Assembly: GCA_024867545.1 (NCBI GenBank)
Contig: JANFNE010000021.1
Coordinates: 434,001 to 498,000, forward strand
Source: Phytopythium helicoides
Taxonomy: Eukaryota; Oomycota; Peronosporomycetes; Pythiales; Pythiaceae
Direction of reading: 5' to 3'
Length of the DNA stretch: 64,000 bases
Position numbers and translations under genes: made by a program. Each line of letters opens with the position of its first letter. The first letter of the stretch is position 1. This document shows positions 22,623 to 33,190 of this stretch, one piece after another. A model generated the notes under the pieces. It searched no databases, had not been told where the DNA came from, and was given only the letters and a program-made list of their open reading frames with translations.

Positions 22623-23488
22623 CTACTTGAGCTTCAACGATGTCGCCTCGACAACACTCAAAGGTGGTGGAGCGCCAGCTCTCGCATGAACATACCCACA
22701 CAGTTTTATAAGCTGTGGTTCAGTCAAAGCCTTCCAATCTTGTTGCAGTTGAATAGCTAGCCTGCTCGCCGCATTTGATGCTGGTGACCTGTGCCTGTTT
22801 GTTAGTGATGGGCTTGAGATACCATGTGCTTGCTTACAGCTCGACGATACCATCTCCTACACTTTCATCGAGCAAGCCAGCACTGCTTCGGTCCATCTTG
22901 GCCAAGATGGGGTTCATGAGCTTCCCAATTTCCTCCCGCTTGGTCTCGAAATCTTTCTTGTCAGTCTTGAGCTTCTCCTCAAGCCAGTCCATGGCGCCCC
23001 GCAAAGCCGTCAGCGCTGCATCCTTCTCGCTCTCGTCCACATTGTCAGGCAGCTGGTATTGAATACTCTTGTGAAGGCAGTGCAAGTATCCCTCGAGGCT
23101 GTTCCAGACGTCAAAGTTCTCCTTGATGCGCTTCTTGATGCGCTTGTCTTGCTCCACAGCCTCCTCAACCGTGAACCCAGCCTCTCTGCGCCTACAACCA
23201 GTCTCCGCTCGCTCATCCACGCTCTGCACGACGACACAAGCCACGGCCTCCCGCCAACTTCCGATCTCGCCGAGCCGGCGCAGCGAAGAAGCAGCGCGGA
23301 AAGTCCGCCAGTCGTGTGCCGTACGTACGCTTGAGCGCGTCCAGGCGCCGCCGCAGCGCGCTCGCGGGTCTGGAGCTGCGCATGGCGCGCGCGACTCGCT
23401 GCCAGGCGATGGACTGCCCGCGGTCCTCGTAGCGGCGGCCCAGTTGCACCAGCAGCTTGTCCTCGCGGTCCGAGAAGGACGTCGCCAT
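22623..23488 (-). CDS. Putative chimera: Myb/SANT-like domain plus HSP70 lid
   Basis: Proposed exons (minus): 23259-23488, 22838-23185 and 22623-22761 (238 residues, phases agree). Exon 1 starts MATSFSDREDKLLVQLG and continues with AWQRVARAMRSSR, LKRTYGTRLADFP and RCFF, a pattern I associate with oomycete Myb/SANT-like proteins. Exon 2 is an HSP70 C-terminal lid: DKRIKKRIKENFDVWNSLEG, then AMDWLEEKLKTDKKDFE and LMNPILAKM, clearly related to the BiP-B lid. Exon 3 adds an unrelated tail. The first intron uses an atypical donor (GTTGGC). The second has a good donor (GTAAGC), a CACTAAC branch site and several possible acceptors, including an alternative giving only 43 nt. The Myb-like piece and the lid piece could instead be two separate gene remnants. 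The start lies 95 bp from the divergent COG8 start. Confidence 0.45.
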
Positions 23489-23583
23489 GGTAATGTGCAA
23501 AATTGTATGGATACTGCCCATACAAAGCAGCGCAACCACATCCCATACTGAATCGCATAGGATTCTCCTCGACGGAAAGGCCC

Positions 23584-25708
23584 ATGACGCCGACGCCGCC
23601 GAGCGCGGCACTCAAGGCGTGCTCGCTGGAGGAGCTCAAGCAGGAGCCGTGGCGGCTGCAGATCCAGGCGGAGAACGCGGCCGAGCAGCTGCGCGGGCTC
23701 GTGCTCAAGAACTACCACGTGTTCATCCAGAGCAACCAGTGCGCCAGCGTGGTCAAGGACGACGTACGTGGCGGTATCTTGCGTTTTGGAGGAGGGCAGG
23801 GCTGACGCGGGCTGCCTTCAGCTGATGGAGCTCAAGGACGAGACCAACCGCATCGCAGAGGCCATCCCAGAGCTGCAGGCCTTCTGCGCGCAGTTCCAGA
23901 CGCAGGTCGCGGACGTGGTGGCCAAGCACGGCGACATCCAGTTCGTCTTCGACCACTACATCCAGGTACGAGGCGATGCTCGCCCCCTGCGCGCGGTCTG
24001 CAATGCTGGGTTTGTGGTGCTGACGCGGGTGAACGGCTGTGTATGCTCTGCAGTTGACAGAACTGCTCGAGATTCCGCAGCTGCTTGAGGCGTGCATCCA
24101 CAACGAGCTCTTCGACTCGGCGCTCGACGTCATCCAGTTCGCAAACGATACCTTCCAGACCAGCAGCAGCGCTGCGAGTGATAGTATCGCGCCAAATGTC
24201 ATCATTGACTGTCTGGTTTGTGCTCCACGGCTCCTGGTGAGTTGAATGGCAGTTGCTCACTTGCTTTTTTCCTCTTTAATCAGGTGCGCGAGGTGGCGGA
24301 GATGGCCAAGGTCACGCGAGAAAAGCTTCTGCAAAAACTACGTGACGACTTGCAACTTGCTCTCTGTGTGCGCATCGTGAGCTTCTTGCGCCGTCTGGAT
24401 TCACTTTCTGGAGCGAGCGCATCAATGAGCCCGGTCGAATACGAGAACCAGCTCAAGGAAGAGTTCCTCAGCTGCCGCAACGTTTGGCTGTCGTCGCTCA
24501 CGCGAGGGATCTCAACGTCGGACCCTTACCAGCATGTACGAAGTTGATTGTGTTGGAATACGCGCTGCGAATCACTGACACCTGCCAATGCCCCAGGTCG
24601 TGCAAGTCATTGATATCAAACGCACAAGCTGGTTTGACATGATTACCCAGTACTCGGCCATCTTTGGTAGTGAGAACGTGCATGGCAAAGTCGACCCTCC
24701 GCTCTGTCAATGGGCAACGACTACGGTTGCCGACTTCATTCAAATACTCATGAAGTAAGATAGATTTGGTGCAGTACGTCTTCGTTGTGTCCGTGTCCCC
24801 TGGACTGACAACTGGTGTGCATTTCAGGCAGCTGCCCAAGATCGAAGACTTCAGTTCCATTGCCACAATTCTCGAGCAGAGTCTGTTCTTTGGCGGATCA
24901 CTCGGCCGAGTTGGCGTCGATTTCCGGGCAGTACTTGTTGTTTACTTTGAAAACCACGTTCTCGACTTGATGACTGAGCACTGGCGAGCTGCTTGTCGCG
25001 ACTTCCAAGAGAATCTCAACGCTCACGGAACAAAGAATTCTGGCGGCAGTGGAAGCTTTATCCCTGCTTCTAGCCGAACCCCGATCGTTATAGCGTCGTA
25101 CCGCTCGTCGCCGGGAAGCGGTGGTAATGCCTCCCCATTCCCAATCTCAGCCGGGACGCAGGCATCAAACGGGGAGATTGACTACGCTCCGCCGCGTTGC
25201 CTCATGTCTTTCCCTCTGTTGGCTGAATTCACCAACGCGGTTTTGTCCTCGCTCAATGAGCTTCGACTGTGCACAATTGCGTCGCTTCGACACCGGCTTG
25301 CCAAGAAGTTCCAAAGTGCTATCTGTACCATGCTGTTAGCAATTGCCGACTTTGTTGATGAGAACGAGCTCGAACTGCATCCTGCTGATACGAACGAAAT
25401 CCCTGAAGGTGCTGAAGGCAGCGGTGGTGATACTGCAAATGGATCTCAAGGTATCACTGGGAAGCAGCTCAAGCTGCAGGCTCTTGCTGGTGCTGTGCGA
25501 GACATGAATCGAGTCGTGCGCTCGGACCTTGATCCCGTACCTTATCAAGTGTTTTGAGCGGCTTTTTCCAGCTCCGACAGCGTCGGCTGTCGTGCTACAA
25601 GAGAGCTACTTCGACAAGATAATGCAGGAAGGCGGGCTACTCCAGGACGGTGGCATCTCCTCGACGGCCTCTAGCCCTGACAAGTCATCCTCGATCGCAA
25701 GCAGCTAG
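23584..25708 (+). CDS. COG8: Conserved oligomeric Golgi complex subunit 8
   Basis: Exons: 23584-23763, 23822-23965, 24054-24215, 24284-24535, 24597-24754 and 24828-25708. Family landmarks in order are: LVLKNYHVFIQSNQC, LTELLEIPQLLEACI (human COG8 has LEILEIPQLMDTCV), LQLALCVRIVSFLRRLD, SCRNVWLSSL, DPYQHVVQVID, SWFDMITQYSAIF, FFGGSLGRVGVDFRA, and LLAEFTNAVLSSLNELRLC. COG8 belongs to lobe B of the COG tether for retrograde intra-Golgi vesicles. The last exon breaks frame near 25526-25534: without one base the ending reads IPYLIKCFERLFPAP, as expected, and terminates at 25706-25708, giving about 591 residues against about 612 in human. As sequenced, a stop falls at 25555-25557. Confidence 0.9.
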
Positions 25709-25854
25709 CGTAAGCTTTGCCAACAGAAACGGAAAGTGATGCCGATGTTACAGCGCATGCGCATGAATAGATGTGGCGTGGCGAAAAGGTTCAATCTACT
25801 CGGTACACAGGTGCAATAAATGCAGTGTAATGTCATGCATCTGCCAGTTTGCGG

Positions 25855-26975
25855 TCATTGCTTGGCGGGGAACTTGAGCACGAGGCCGTCGTAGGGCATC
25901 TGGATGTTGAGACCTTTTTCACGTCCCATGTTCGCGACGATTTCGCTGTGAACAGGGTAGTCGTAGTCGTGGCTCATGCCTGTGAGGAGCGTGAGCCGCG
26001 GGCGGATAGTCTCAATCTCGGTAATCACGTCTTGCAGATTCATGTGCGTGCTGTGGAACTTGTCAATGTAGAGCGCATCAATGACGAGCACGTCGATTGG
26101 GCCCCTTGCTCTTGTCGTTCAGGTATGCGCGCGTCTCATCCGAGAAGTCACTCACGTCCGAGATATACACGAACCGCGTGCCGAACTCTTTGCCAAACTC
26201 GAACCCGTACGACGTGTAGCCGGCGCCGTGGATGACTGGGATCGGGATCATCTCGATGCCCGCGGCAACAAAAGGTCTTCCACGACGAGAATTCTTCCAG
26301 TCTCACTTGGGCGATCCATCGAAAGGGCTGTGCAGGAGTCTCTGACGCCACCGCTGGCTTACTTTCCATGCCACCAAGAGTAGGAATCGGCGGCGGGGGC
26401 GGCAGCGACGCCAAGGCTGGCGAGCTCATGGGTTTGAGCCGCGGACTGGCGCTGAGCGACTCCTCCTCAGCGAGCAGCGGGCGTCCTGCGAGCAGGGGCG
26501 ACGCACTGGCCGAACCTCCGGGCTCCTTCTTCTCGATGAGGTAGCGGAACTTGTCACGCACCTGCGCTGCCGTGTAGGTGGAGCAGTGCAGGCGCAGCGG
26601 CTCGTTGGCGTTGGCGACCTTGCGCGTCTCGCCCGTGACGGGGTCCACGCCCTCCTCGAAGGCCTGCACCTCGCGCAGGTCATCGAGCCCGAGGCAGGCG
26701 TCAGCGTGGCAGTGGGTGAGCACCACGCCATGCACCGTGGTGACGCCCAGCGGCGGGAACAGCCGCAGCGCCGTCTCGCGGAACGTCTTGCCGCAGTCGA
26801 TGAGCACGTTGCGCGCGCGCGCCACGTCGCGCACCAGCAGGCTCGGGTTCAGGCGCCGGTTGCGGCTCGCGGGGTCGGCCTGCGCGCCGTGGCACACGTC
26901 GCAGTCGCGCGTCAGCAGGCAGCGCACGGACGGCACGGAGCTCGACGGCCCGCAGCCCAGCACCACGACCTCCAT
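25855..26975 (-). CDS. Metallo-beta-lactamase-fold hydrolase, PhnP/plant-like type
   Basis: A single exon of about 372 residues once two frame breaks are allowed. The N-terminus MEVVVLGCGPSSSVPS, LIDCGKTFRETALR, and the metal motif LTHCHADACLGLDDLRE (HxHxDA with the family-typical GLDD) identify the PhnP-like branch. Later blocks are IPVIHGAGYTSYGFEFG, FVYISDVSDFSDET and DVLVIDAL, with a further His in LLTGMSHDYDY. Such enzymes hydrolyse cyclic phosphodiesters or related bonds; the substrate here is unknown. A Pro/Ser-rich insert (about residues 170-215) interrupts the domain. Breaks are at an A4 run 26270-26273 (one base too many) and near 26096-26104 (one base too many). Conserved sequence continues across both, so the gene is probably functional. 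Confidence 0.8.
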
Positions 26976-27179
26976 GCTTCTCGGATCTGGCGCGCCGGCG
27001 GCCGCATAGGCGCGAGGCGCGGGTCAGGATTGGCTGAAAAAGAGGGATGCATGGGGCGTGATTGGATGAAAATGAATTTCGCTTTTCACCAATGGACACA
27101 GACGGCAACGCGAACCACTTCAACTTGCATGGGTACGCTTCTACACTTGACGTCACGGGTGGAGTTCTCTATTCTACGT
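26976..27179. promoter_or_regulatory. Metallo-beta-lactamase promoter region
   Basis: Two copies of the recurrent element lie here, GATTGGCTGAAAAA at 27028-27041 and the variant GATTGGATGAAAATG at 27060-27074, 53-99 bp from the start codon. Relative to the metallo-beta-lactamase gene they read as CCAAT boxes. The 11-mer ACTTCAACTTG is at 27117-27127. The right end is the 3' flank of the SKN1 gene. Confidence 0.45.
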
Positions 27180-29434
27180 CTAGACAAAGTTGGTGCTGTA
27201 GTTGTCGATAGGCTTGCCGCCGTCTGCAGAGGCCATAGAGAGACCTCCGATGCTCTTGCTCGGCTGCATGGCTTGCTGCTGCTGGTGCTGCTGCAGCAGG
27301 AGGTTCTTGCGAAGCGCCTCGTCCTGCTTGCGCGCCGTCAAGATCGATAGGTATAGCGAGCCGGAGGTCGCTGCGATCGTCACGCCAGCGAGAACTATAG
27401 ACGCGTACATTGGCGGCCCGTACGCAGAGTCGGTGTCATCGTCATCGTCGTCGTCACTGCTGCTGCTATCGGTGGATGTTGACGAGCTGGCCACCGTACA
27501 TCGCGGCCCCGTCCACGTAGACGACTTGCATTTGCACCGCCCGCTACTACAGGTCCCCGTAATGACGGATGAGTCGATTGTACAGTCCTCGTTGCTTGTA
27601 CAAAATGCTTTCCCAGACACGGTAGTGTCCGGGTTGTCATCATCGGTGTAGTCGTCGATGTTGTCTTCAATCCACTGCGCCGTCGGGTGAGTGGACGGAT
27701 CGCAGCCGATTGCCATGGCTGTACCATCCGACGTGTCTTGGTACAGTCGAATGTAGTCGATCTTCATGTACATGGGGAACGAGTCGCAAATCGCGTTCGA
27801 CTCTGAGCTTGAGCCATCTCCATAGCAGTTTTCTCCTGCATTTGGAGGAGTAGAGCCCCAAGTCGACGACAGCGCCACGTTGAAGATAATATACATGGGC
27901 TCTTCAATCATAATTTTCTTCGGGTTCATCTGTGCCGTATCTTGTGGTGGGTTTGTCAATGCCTCGGCGGGACTTCAAAAACAGGCTGACCCTCCACCTC
28001 CCACCGCACGTATCCGTCATCACCCTGTGACCCACTCGACAGTGTAGACGACCCAGTCGAGGTATGCTGCCATATGCACCTCCCAGTTCGCGGAGATGGC
28101 ATCCATCTGATAAGCAAACTCAGAGCCCGCGCTTGTGGATCCGCTCGAAGCGGTACACTCGGAGGCCGTGTTACCGGCACTGCACAAGTACGCCCCCATG
28201 TATGCGTTCTGCTTGGGAAAGCATGTACCATTTACGTTGATTCCCCACCGCTCTGTCGTGCCGTTCTTGTAGGCCAAGATCGGAGTTTACATCGTAAGAC
28301 GCGGGGCACAGGGACATTGAGCAAGCGTTGTCTGTGATTCCCGCTTCCAGCGACGCGTTGATCGTGGCGTACGTCTGGATGTCGTCTTCCTCGACATCGC
28401 ACAGGTTGTTCGCTCCATATCGAAGACCTTGATACCACGACTTGTGTCCACGCAAATTCCAGTAGTACTCAGTTGGAACATCCTGGTTATTGGCTCCTTC
28501 TGTCGTGCAGTCATAGCTGTAGAAGCAGTATGAAGACGCCGTGGTGTTGTCACTTCAGCATCCGGAAATCGTCAGGCATGCCGGGCCCAACTTGCATCGA
28601 AGTTGAGATGGCTGTGCCACCACCTTCGAGAATGTCGATTTCTGGAGCTCCTCGACCCTGGTTCGCGTTCAACCCATGACCCGGGTCATCGTCGCAAGCA
28701 CTGATGCGCTGGTTCTGGGAGTCAAATACAGTCTCGTTGCATTCGTTGTACGTGTACGGCCACATGCGGCTTGTCGATCCAGAATAAAGCGCTCGACCGA
28801 GGTTTCCCATAAGCCAAATACCAGGCCAAGTGGGGTAGTAGTCGATGTTTGCAGCGCGGACACTAGTTGATCCGGTTGCGACGTCAGGATTGCCGGATGC
28901 GTTCGTGACAGCTCCAGGCAACTGTACCTTCACCTTGATAGCTCCACCCTGGAAGCAGAACTTATTCCACGACTGAACCATCCCCGAGCGGTAATAGAAT
29001 GTGACGTCCTCGTATCCCGGAGGAGTCATGTAGCTGTTCCACACCGTCACATTGGTCTCATCGGTACTGGTCTCGATCTGAAAGTAGCACGTGTCATCGT
29101 CATCGCACACTGTCGAGGTCATGTTGTGCGCGTAGTACTCGAGAGCCGAGTTGGTGCCGTCAGCGAGCTCCATCGAGACCCACAAATGATCCTTGCCAGC
29201 CTTGAAACTGCGGCCGGCAGTGTTGAACTCATCACTCATAGTCAGAGTCCACGTCTCGCCTCGTGAAGTTGTGTATGTCTGGTCATCGTCGGAGGTGTCT
29301 GGGTCGACCCATGGCAGGATGCCCGACTTGGTTGTGTAGGTTTTTGCATGGGTAAGCGGGGCCAGCAGGAACGCACCTGCCAGCCCTACCATTGCAATCG
29401 AACGCTTTGGTCTTCCATTCGTTCTTAGGCTCAT
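27180..29434 (-). CDS. Beta-glucan synthesis-associated protein, KRE6/SKN1 family (GH16-like)
   Basis: A single exon of about 750 residues if four frame breaks are corrected. The start MSLRTNGRPKRSIAMVG (29434) begins a basic-plus-hydrophobic signal sequence ending ..LTHAKTY. The lectin/glucanase fold carries WTLTMSDEFN, YYPTWPGIWLMGNLG, and the GH16 acid motif EIDILE. Later come RGHKSWYQGLRYG, GTCFPKQNAYMGA and EPMYIIFNVALS. Near the C-terminus there is an EGF-like Cys region (CTSNEDC..CKCKSSTWTGPRC), a Ser/Asp-rich linker, one transmembrane helix (ASIVLAGVTIAATSGSLYLS) and a Gln-rich cytosolic tail. Oomycete walls are beta-glucan based and this family supports beta-1,6/1,3-glucan assembly. 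Frame breaks lie near 28554, 28274, 28023 and 27970, clustered within 600 bp; net correction gives whole codons. Indel errors or a recent pseudogene are both possible. Confidence 0.82.
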
Positions 29435-31799
29435 GGCGTGCCTGTGTATTGAAGACGTTTGCTGATGAGCAGTCGAGCGCATTTAGCAAACTGAAGGCTT
29501 CGTAGACGATGAGAGCCGCCCGGGTCGATCAACTCGGAAGCTCGTGATTGCACGCCCCGCGGCTGTCCAAGGGACTTTCGCCATCCGACCACCGTGTCTA
29601 GGTCGGGGCAGATAAGCGAGTCCAACGAGCAACTGTGGTAGTTGGAAAGCGCGCGTGCTATGCATGACCATGTGTTGCCATGGTTACCGGTATTCCAACA
29701 GAGTCATGCGCCAGCATGTGACGAGTATGCGTTGGCGTGACGTTCATTGCAGCTCTTCCCGATGGATCCATGTTGGTGTCTCACTGGGAACCCCCTCACT
29801 TGATGCCGTACAAATGACGCGCGCGAAAGAGCGAGCCAGGCTCACAGGATTGGTCTGCTTCCCGTAATTCTTCAGATGTGTGCGCTTCAGATCGGACTGT
29901 TTCCCCCCCTGGATAGCAGTGGCCTGCAGAGCTTCTTTTACGAGGTTCCGGTTAGTCGATCGGTGATACCAAACAGCCTGTCGGATGGTGTCGATCCCTC
30001 ATCGCTCCGACACACTGTCCAGTGGCAAAAATCCAGGGGTCGAGCTTTCCCGGCCGATCGAGGCGAAGGTCTCGGGTGCTCCATCTCAACTCGACAATCG
30101 ACTGGATGTCGCTCTCCACGAATCCAATTGGGCCAATAGAGTCACTGGTCTCGTGTCAGGTGCATTGTGTTCGTGGCCCCGCTTGTCACTTGCAACGCAG
30201 TCGCTCATTGCAGATCATGAACGCCACATTCGCATGGATGTCATCCATTGGATGGGCGATATTTGTAGCACTTAGAGTTCGGTTGACGAGAAGGCTGGTT
30301 GTGTCGGTGCGCTTACTAAACCACAGTAGCTACACAATATCGAACTAGATAAATGCAGCTTTCACGGCGAGTGCGGAACACTGCGCCGCGCGGTGAGAGA
30401 TCAGAGTCTGCTCGACCGCATACGTCTGTGACGCCCCGCTGTAGTCCGGGAGGAAGCTGGCTGGCCGCGCATGTCGACCGAAGTTACGAAGACGCGTCCC
30501 CTCGACGGCGCTCTCATGCTGGAGTCGTCAAGCTGAACGTCGCGCGCGTTGCTTGGTTTTCGCTAGCACACGACACTAACTCATCGACGCAGCTCTCGAG
30601 CGTGACTGAGCAGCAGCAGGCAGACGCAGCTTGGTTTTCGCAAGCGTCCGATGGAGCCACCACTTGAGCCTCCGTGAAGATCTTGAACTTGGACGCGCAG
30701 CTGAAGCCGAGGCGAGGTGCTTGGTTTTCGCGAATGCCTGGATCCAGCTGAGGCACGGGTCTGCTCTTGATCTCGAGATTCGTGGATCTTGGTGACGATG
30801 ATGTGGAGGAGGTACTGTTTAATGACGACTGAGCCTCTCAACTAGAGGGCAGACTTGGAGAAGGGGAGTAGGTCTCTTCAATTGGGAGTACTTTTTATTA
30901 TTCGCTTCAGATCTCTGCCGCTGACGAAAACGACGACCTTCGCTACGTGAAAGGATGAGGAAGTAGTTGGGGCGGCAATCATTGCATGAAATGTGCTTGC
31001 CTTCGGGCAAGTCTATATAATCTATCCTAGGTGTATATAACATTTTTCCCCTTCATATTCGTGAGCGTTGCACGTGGTTGATCGCTGAGTGGTGGTGGGA
31101 TGTAGTGAGAACACGAAAGATGTGTATATATTATGGACAACTGAGCCATGATGGACAGCTTTGTATCGCTGGCATTCCCTCTCGTGAACCGAGTCTGCAA
31201 CCATTCTCAATCGACGCAGAGCTCGGGTTTAATTTTTTCTTCTAGCCATGCAACATGGAAGTAGAACCACCCATTCTGCACCACAGTTTGCATCCAAGCA
31301 GCAGTAGCAAGGCGATGTTGAAGGAGCTCGGGTGGTTTCCCGCATCCTGGTCAACTTCAATTGGCTAAAGTTCTCGCCTAGCGGCTCGCTGTATGGGCGG
31401 GGTACCCGACCCTATTGCACGTGGGCGTGGATCGATGCACGAACGTGTAGTCGTAATGAGCTGCTGAATGTGGAGGAACGGTTGCTTTGCTGTTGCTGGG
31501 TGTCGTAGAGTACGAAACTCTGAATGATATTGCACATAGGCATGAGCACCTCAACTAGACGCAACCGCGACGCATGTCTCCAGTACGAGATCTCTCAGCG
31601 CTCAAAGTGCTCAATACGGATCATGCGGTTTACTTGGGATTCCGCAACTTTTGCGGTCTTGACAATCGCGAAGAGTGCTGCATTACTTCGACAGCGCTCT
31701 GCGTCGACTCGAATCGCTGCAAATACCCTCGCGTGAAGGGTACGACCAATGTGAGACCGGTCAACGAATTGATCGCTACTCAGTCTCACACAATGTTGG
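29435..31799. other. 2.4-kb intergenic region with few landmarks
   Basis: No supported gene was found on either strand. The frames are short, and none shows a domain, signal peptide or sustained codon pattern. The only structure noticed is three exact copies of a 13-mer at 30551, 30629 and 30719 (separate entry). The right part (from about 31800) merges into the decayed Gly/Ser-rich relic. Confidence 0.4.
30551..30731. repeat. Three spaced copies of a 13-mer
   Basis: GCTTGGTTTTCGC occurs at 30551-30563, 30629-30641 and 30719-30731, spaced 78 and 90 bp. Both spacings are multiples of 3, so each copy would read AWFS in the same plus-strand frame, but a stop (TGA near 30666) lies between copies two and three. 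This may be a remnant of a short peptide repeat or a clustered binding site. Confidence 0.55.
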
Positions 31800-33190
31800 A
31801 TCGAGTGAGGACAGATAGACGGTCTGTCGGTCTGTTTCTACTTTCGACTGCCACACATAAACCACCTCCGCTGCTGTTCGCAATGCCAGCACTACTGGTT
31901 ATTGTGATGCTGCCCAAGAAGCACTCGTTCCCGGACGCTCCACTGCTTCTGCTGTCTAGGTATGCCGTCGCCGCTCCTGCTACTTTTGCAACACGCCGTC
32001 ACAGACGACAACTCACAGGTGCTCATTCTGCTAACTTCAATCAAGGGCGGCAGTTTGTTTCCTCCAAACTGCCGCCCGACACTGAGAACACATTGAGCTC
32101 ATGGTACCCAGCAATGGAATGACCTACGAGTAGCACACCACTGGTCACTGAGTTCGTCGACGTCGTGCTCGCTGAGCTCGCGCCGCAATAGATCAAGACT
32201 TCTCCGGCAGCGCCCGTCGAGCTCGAACCGCCAGATACAGCCACGCGACCGCCGTCCGCAATGGCACCACAATGTCGCCGGCAGAGACGCTGCTCGCTGA
32301 GCCATTCGACAGCGTCCCCGCACCGGAACTCGCGCCGGTTGCACTTGACACGAACACACCGCCGCTCGTCGTCGAGCTCGCGCCACTCGACACATGCACC
32401 GAGGCGCCGGCAGTCGAAGAGCTTGTACCGCCCGACACACTCACGTCGCCGCCGATCGATCCTGCGCTGCCAGACACCGACAAAGACCCGCCAGTACCGA
32501 CGGAGGCTGAGCTGCTCGCGCCGCTAAAGAAATTCACGTTTCCTCCGGATAGGCCGCCAGAGACGCCAAACACGCTCACCACACCGTCAGAAGCAGTCGT
32601 GGACGCACCCGACAAGACCCCGCTCTCCACGGACCCCGTCACAGCGCTTGAACCCACACTTACTGTCCCACTTGTAGTCGACTCGCTAGCACCGCTCAGG
32701 ATGCCCACGCTGCCGCCCGCGCCACTCGACGACGCACCACTCGACAGAGAGATGGACGCGCTGCTGCCGCTCACGGACCACTCGACAGAGAGATGGACGC
32801 GCCGCTGCCGCTCACGGAAGATCCGCCCGCGACCTCGATCCTGCCGGTACCAGACGACGTCAACAATCCGCTTCCAATGCGTACGGACCCGCTGGACGCG
32901 CCAGAGTCGCCGCTCGTCACGATCACGTTGCTGCTGCTACTGCTGCTGCTGCTCGCAGCACCGTGTGTCGAGACCAACACCGAGCTGCTCATCGACAAGC
33001 TATCGCCACTCGTCAAAGGCACAGAGCCGCCAACAGAGCCGGACGACGACCCACCATCCACCGTCACATTGCCATCCACGCCCTGCGCGTTGCTGGCGCC
33101 GAGGAACTTCACAGACTGCGGCGCCAGACAAACGGATTCTTGTGTTGCCGCTTGACACGCTCACGTCAGCGCCTCACGTGGGAGGATCAA
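31800..33190 (-). pseudogene. Decayed Gly/Ser-rich repetitive adhesin-like gene
   Basis: On the minus strand the sequence encodes a Gly/Ser/Val-rich repeat of about 20 residues, such as GGVFVSSATGASSGAG, GGSVGILSGASESTTSG and GGDVSVSGGTSSSTAG. The spacing resembles beta-solenoid surface proteins of stramenopiles. The frame is broken at least three times: near 33118, at a 41-bp tandem duplication (32736-32817), and near 32262. Each time the repeat continues in another frame. No start codon with a signal peptide and no membrane anchor are visible. Toward 31900-32000 similar Gly/Ser peptides persist but are frayed. I call it a pseudogene or fragment; sequencing indels could explain some of the breaks. 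Confidence 0.55.
32736..32817. repeat. 41-bp tandem duplication inside the Gly/Ser-rich relic
   Basis: Copies at 32736-32776 and 32777-32817 begin ACCACTCGACAGAGAGATGG and differ at one position by eye. Because 41 is not a multiple of 3, the duplication shifts the reading frame of the repeat protein on the minus strand. Confidence 0.8.

Noticed and set aside
22834..23718. The raw 294-codon minus-strand frame containing the HSP70 lid, taken as one protein
   Set aside because: The part above 23186 is antisense to the COG8 first exon and promoter and has no motif. The Myb-like frame with a spliced junction explains the conserved parts better.
26586..27350. A 254-codon plus-strand frame across the metallo-beta-lactamase start
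   Set aside because: It runs antisense to conserved sequence (HxHxDA region) and has no motif of its own.
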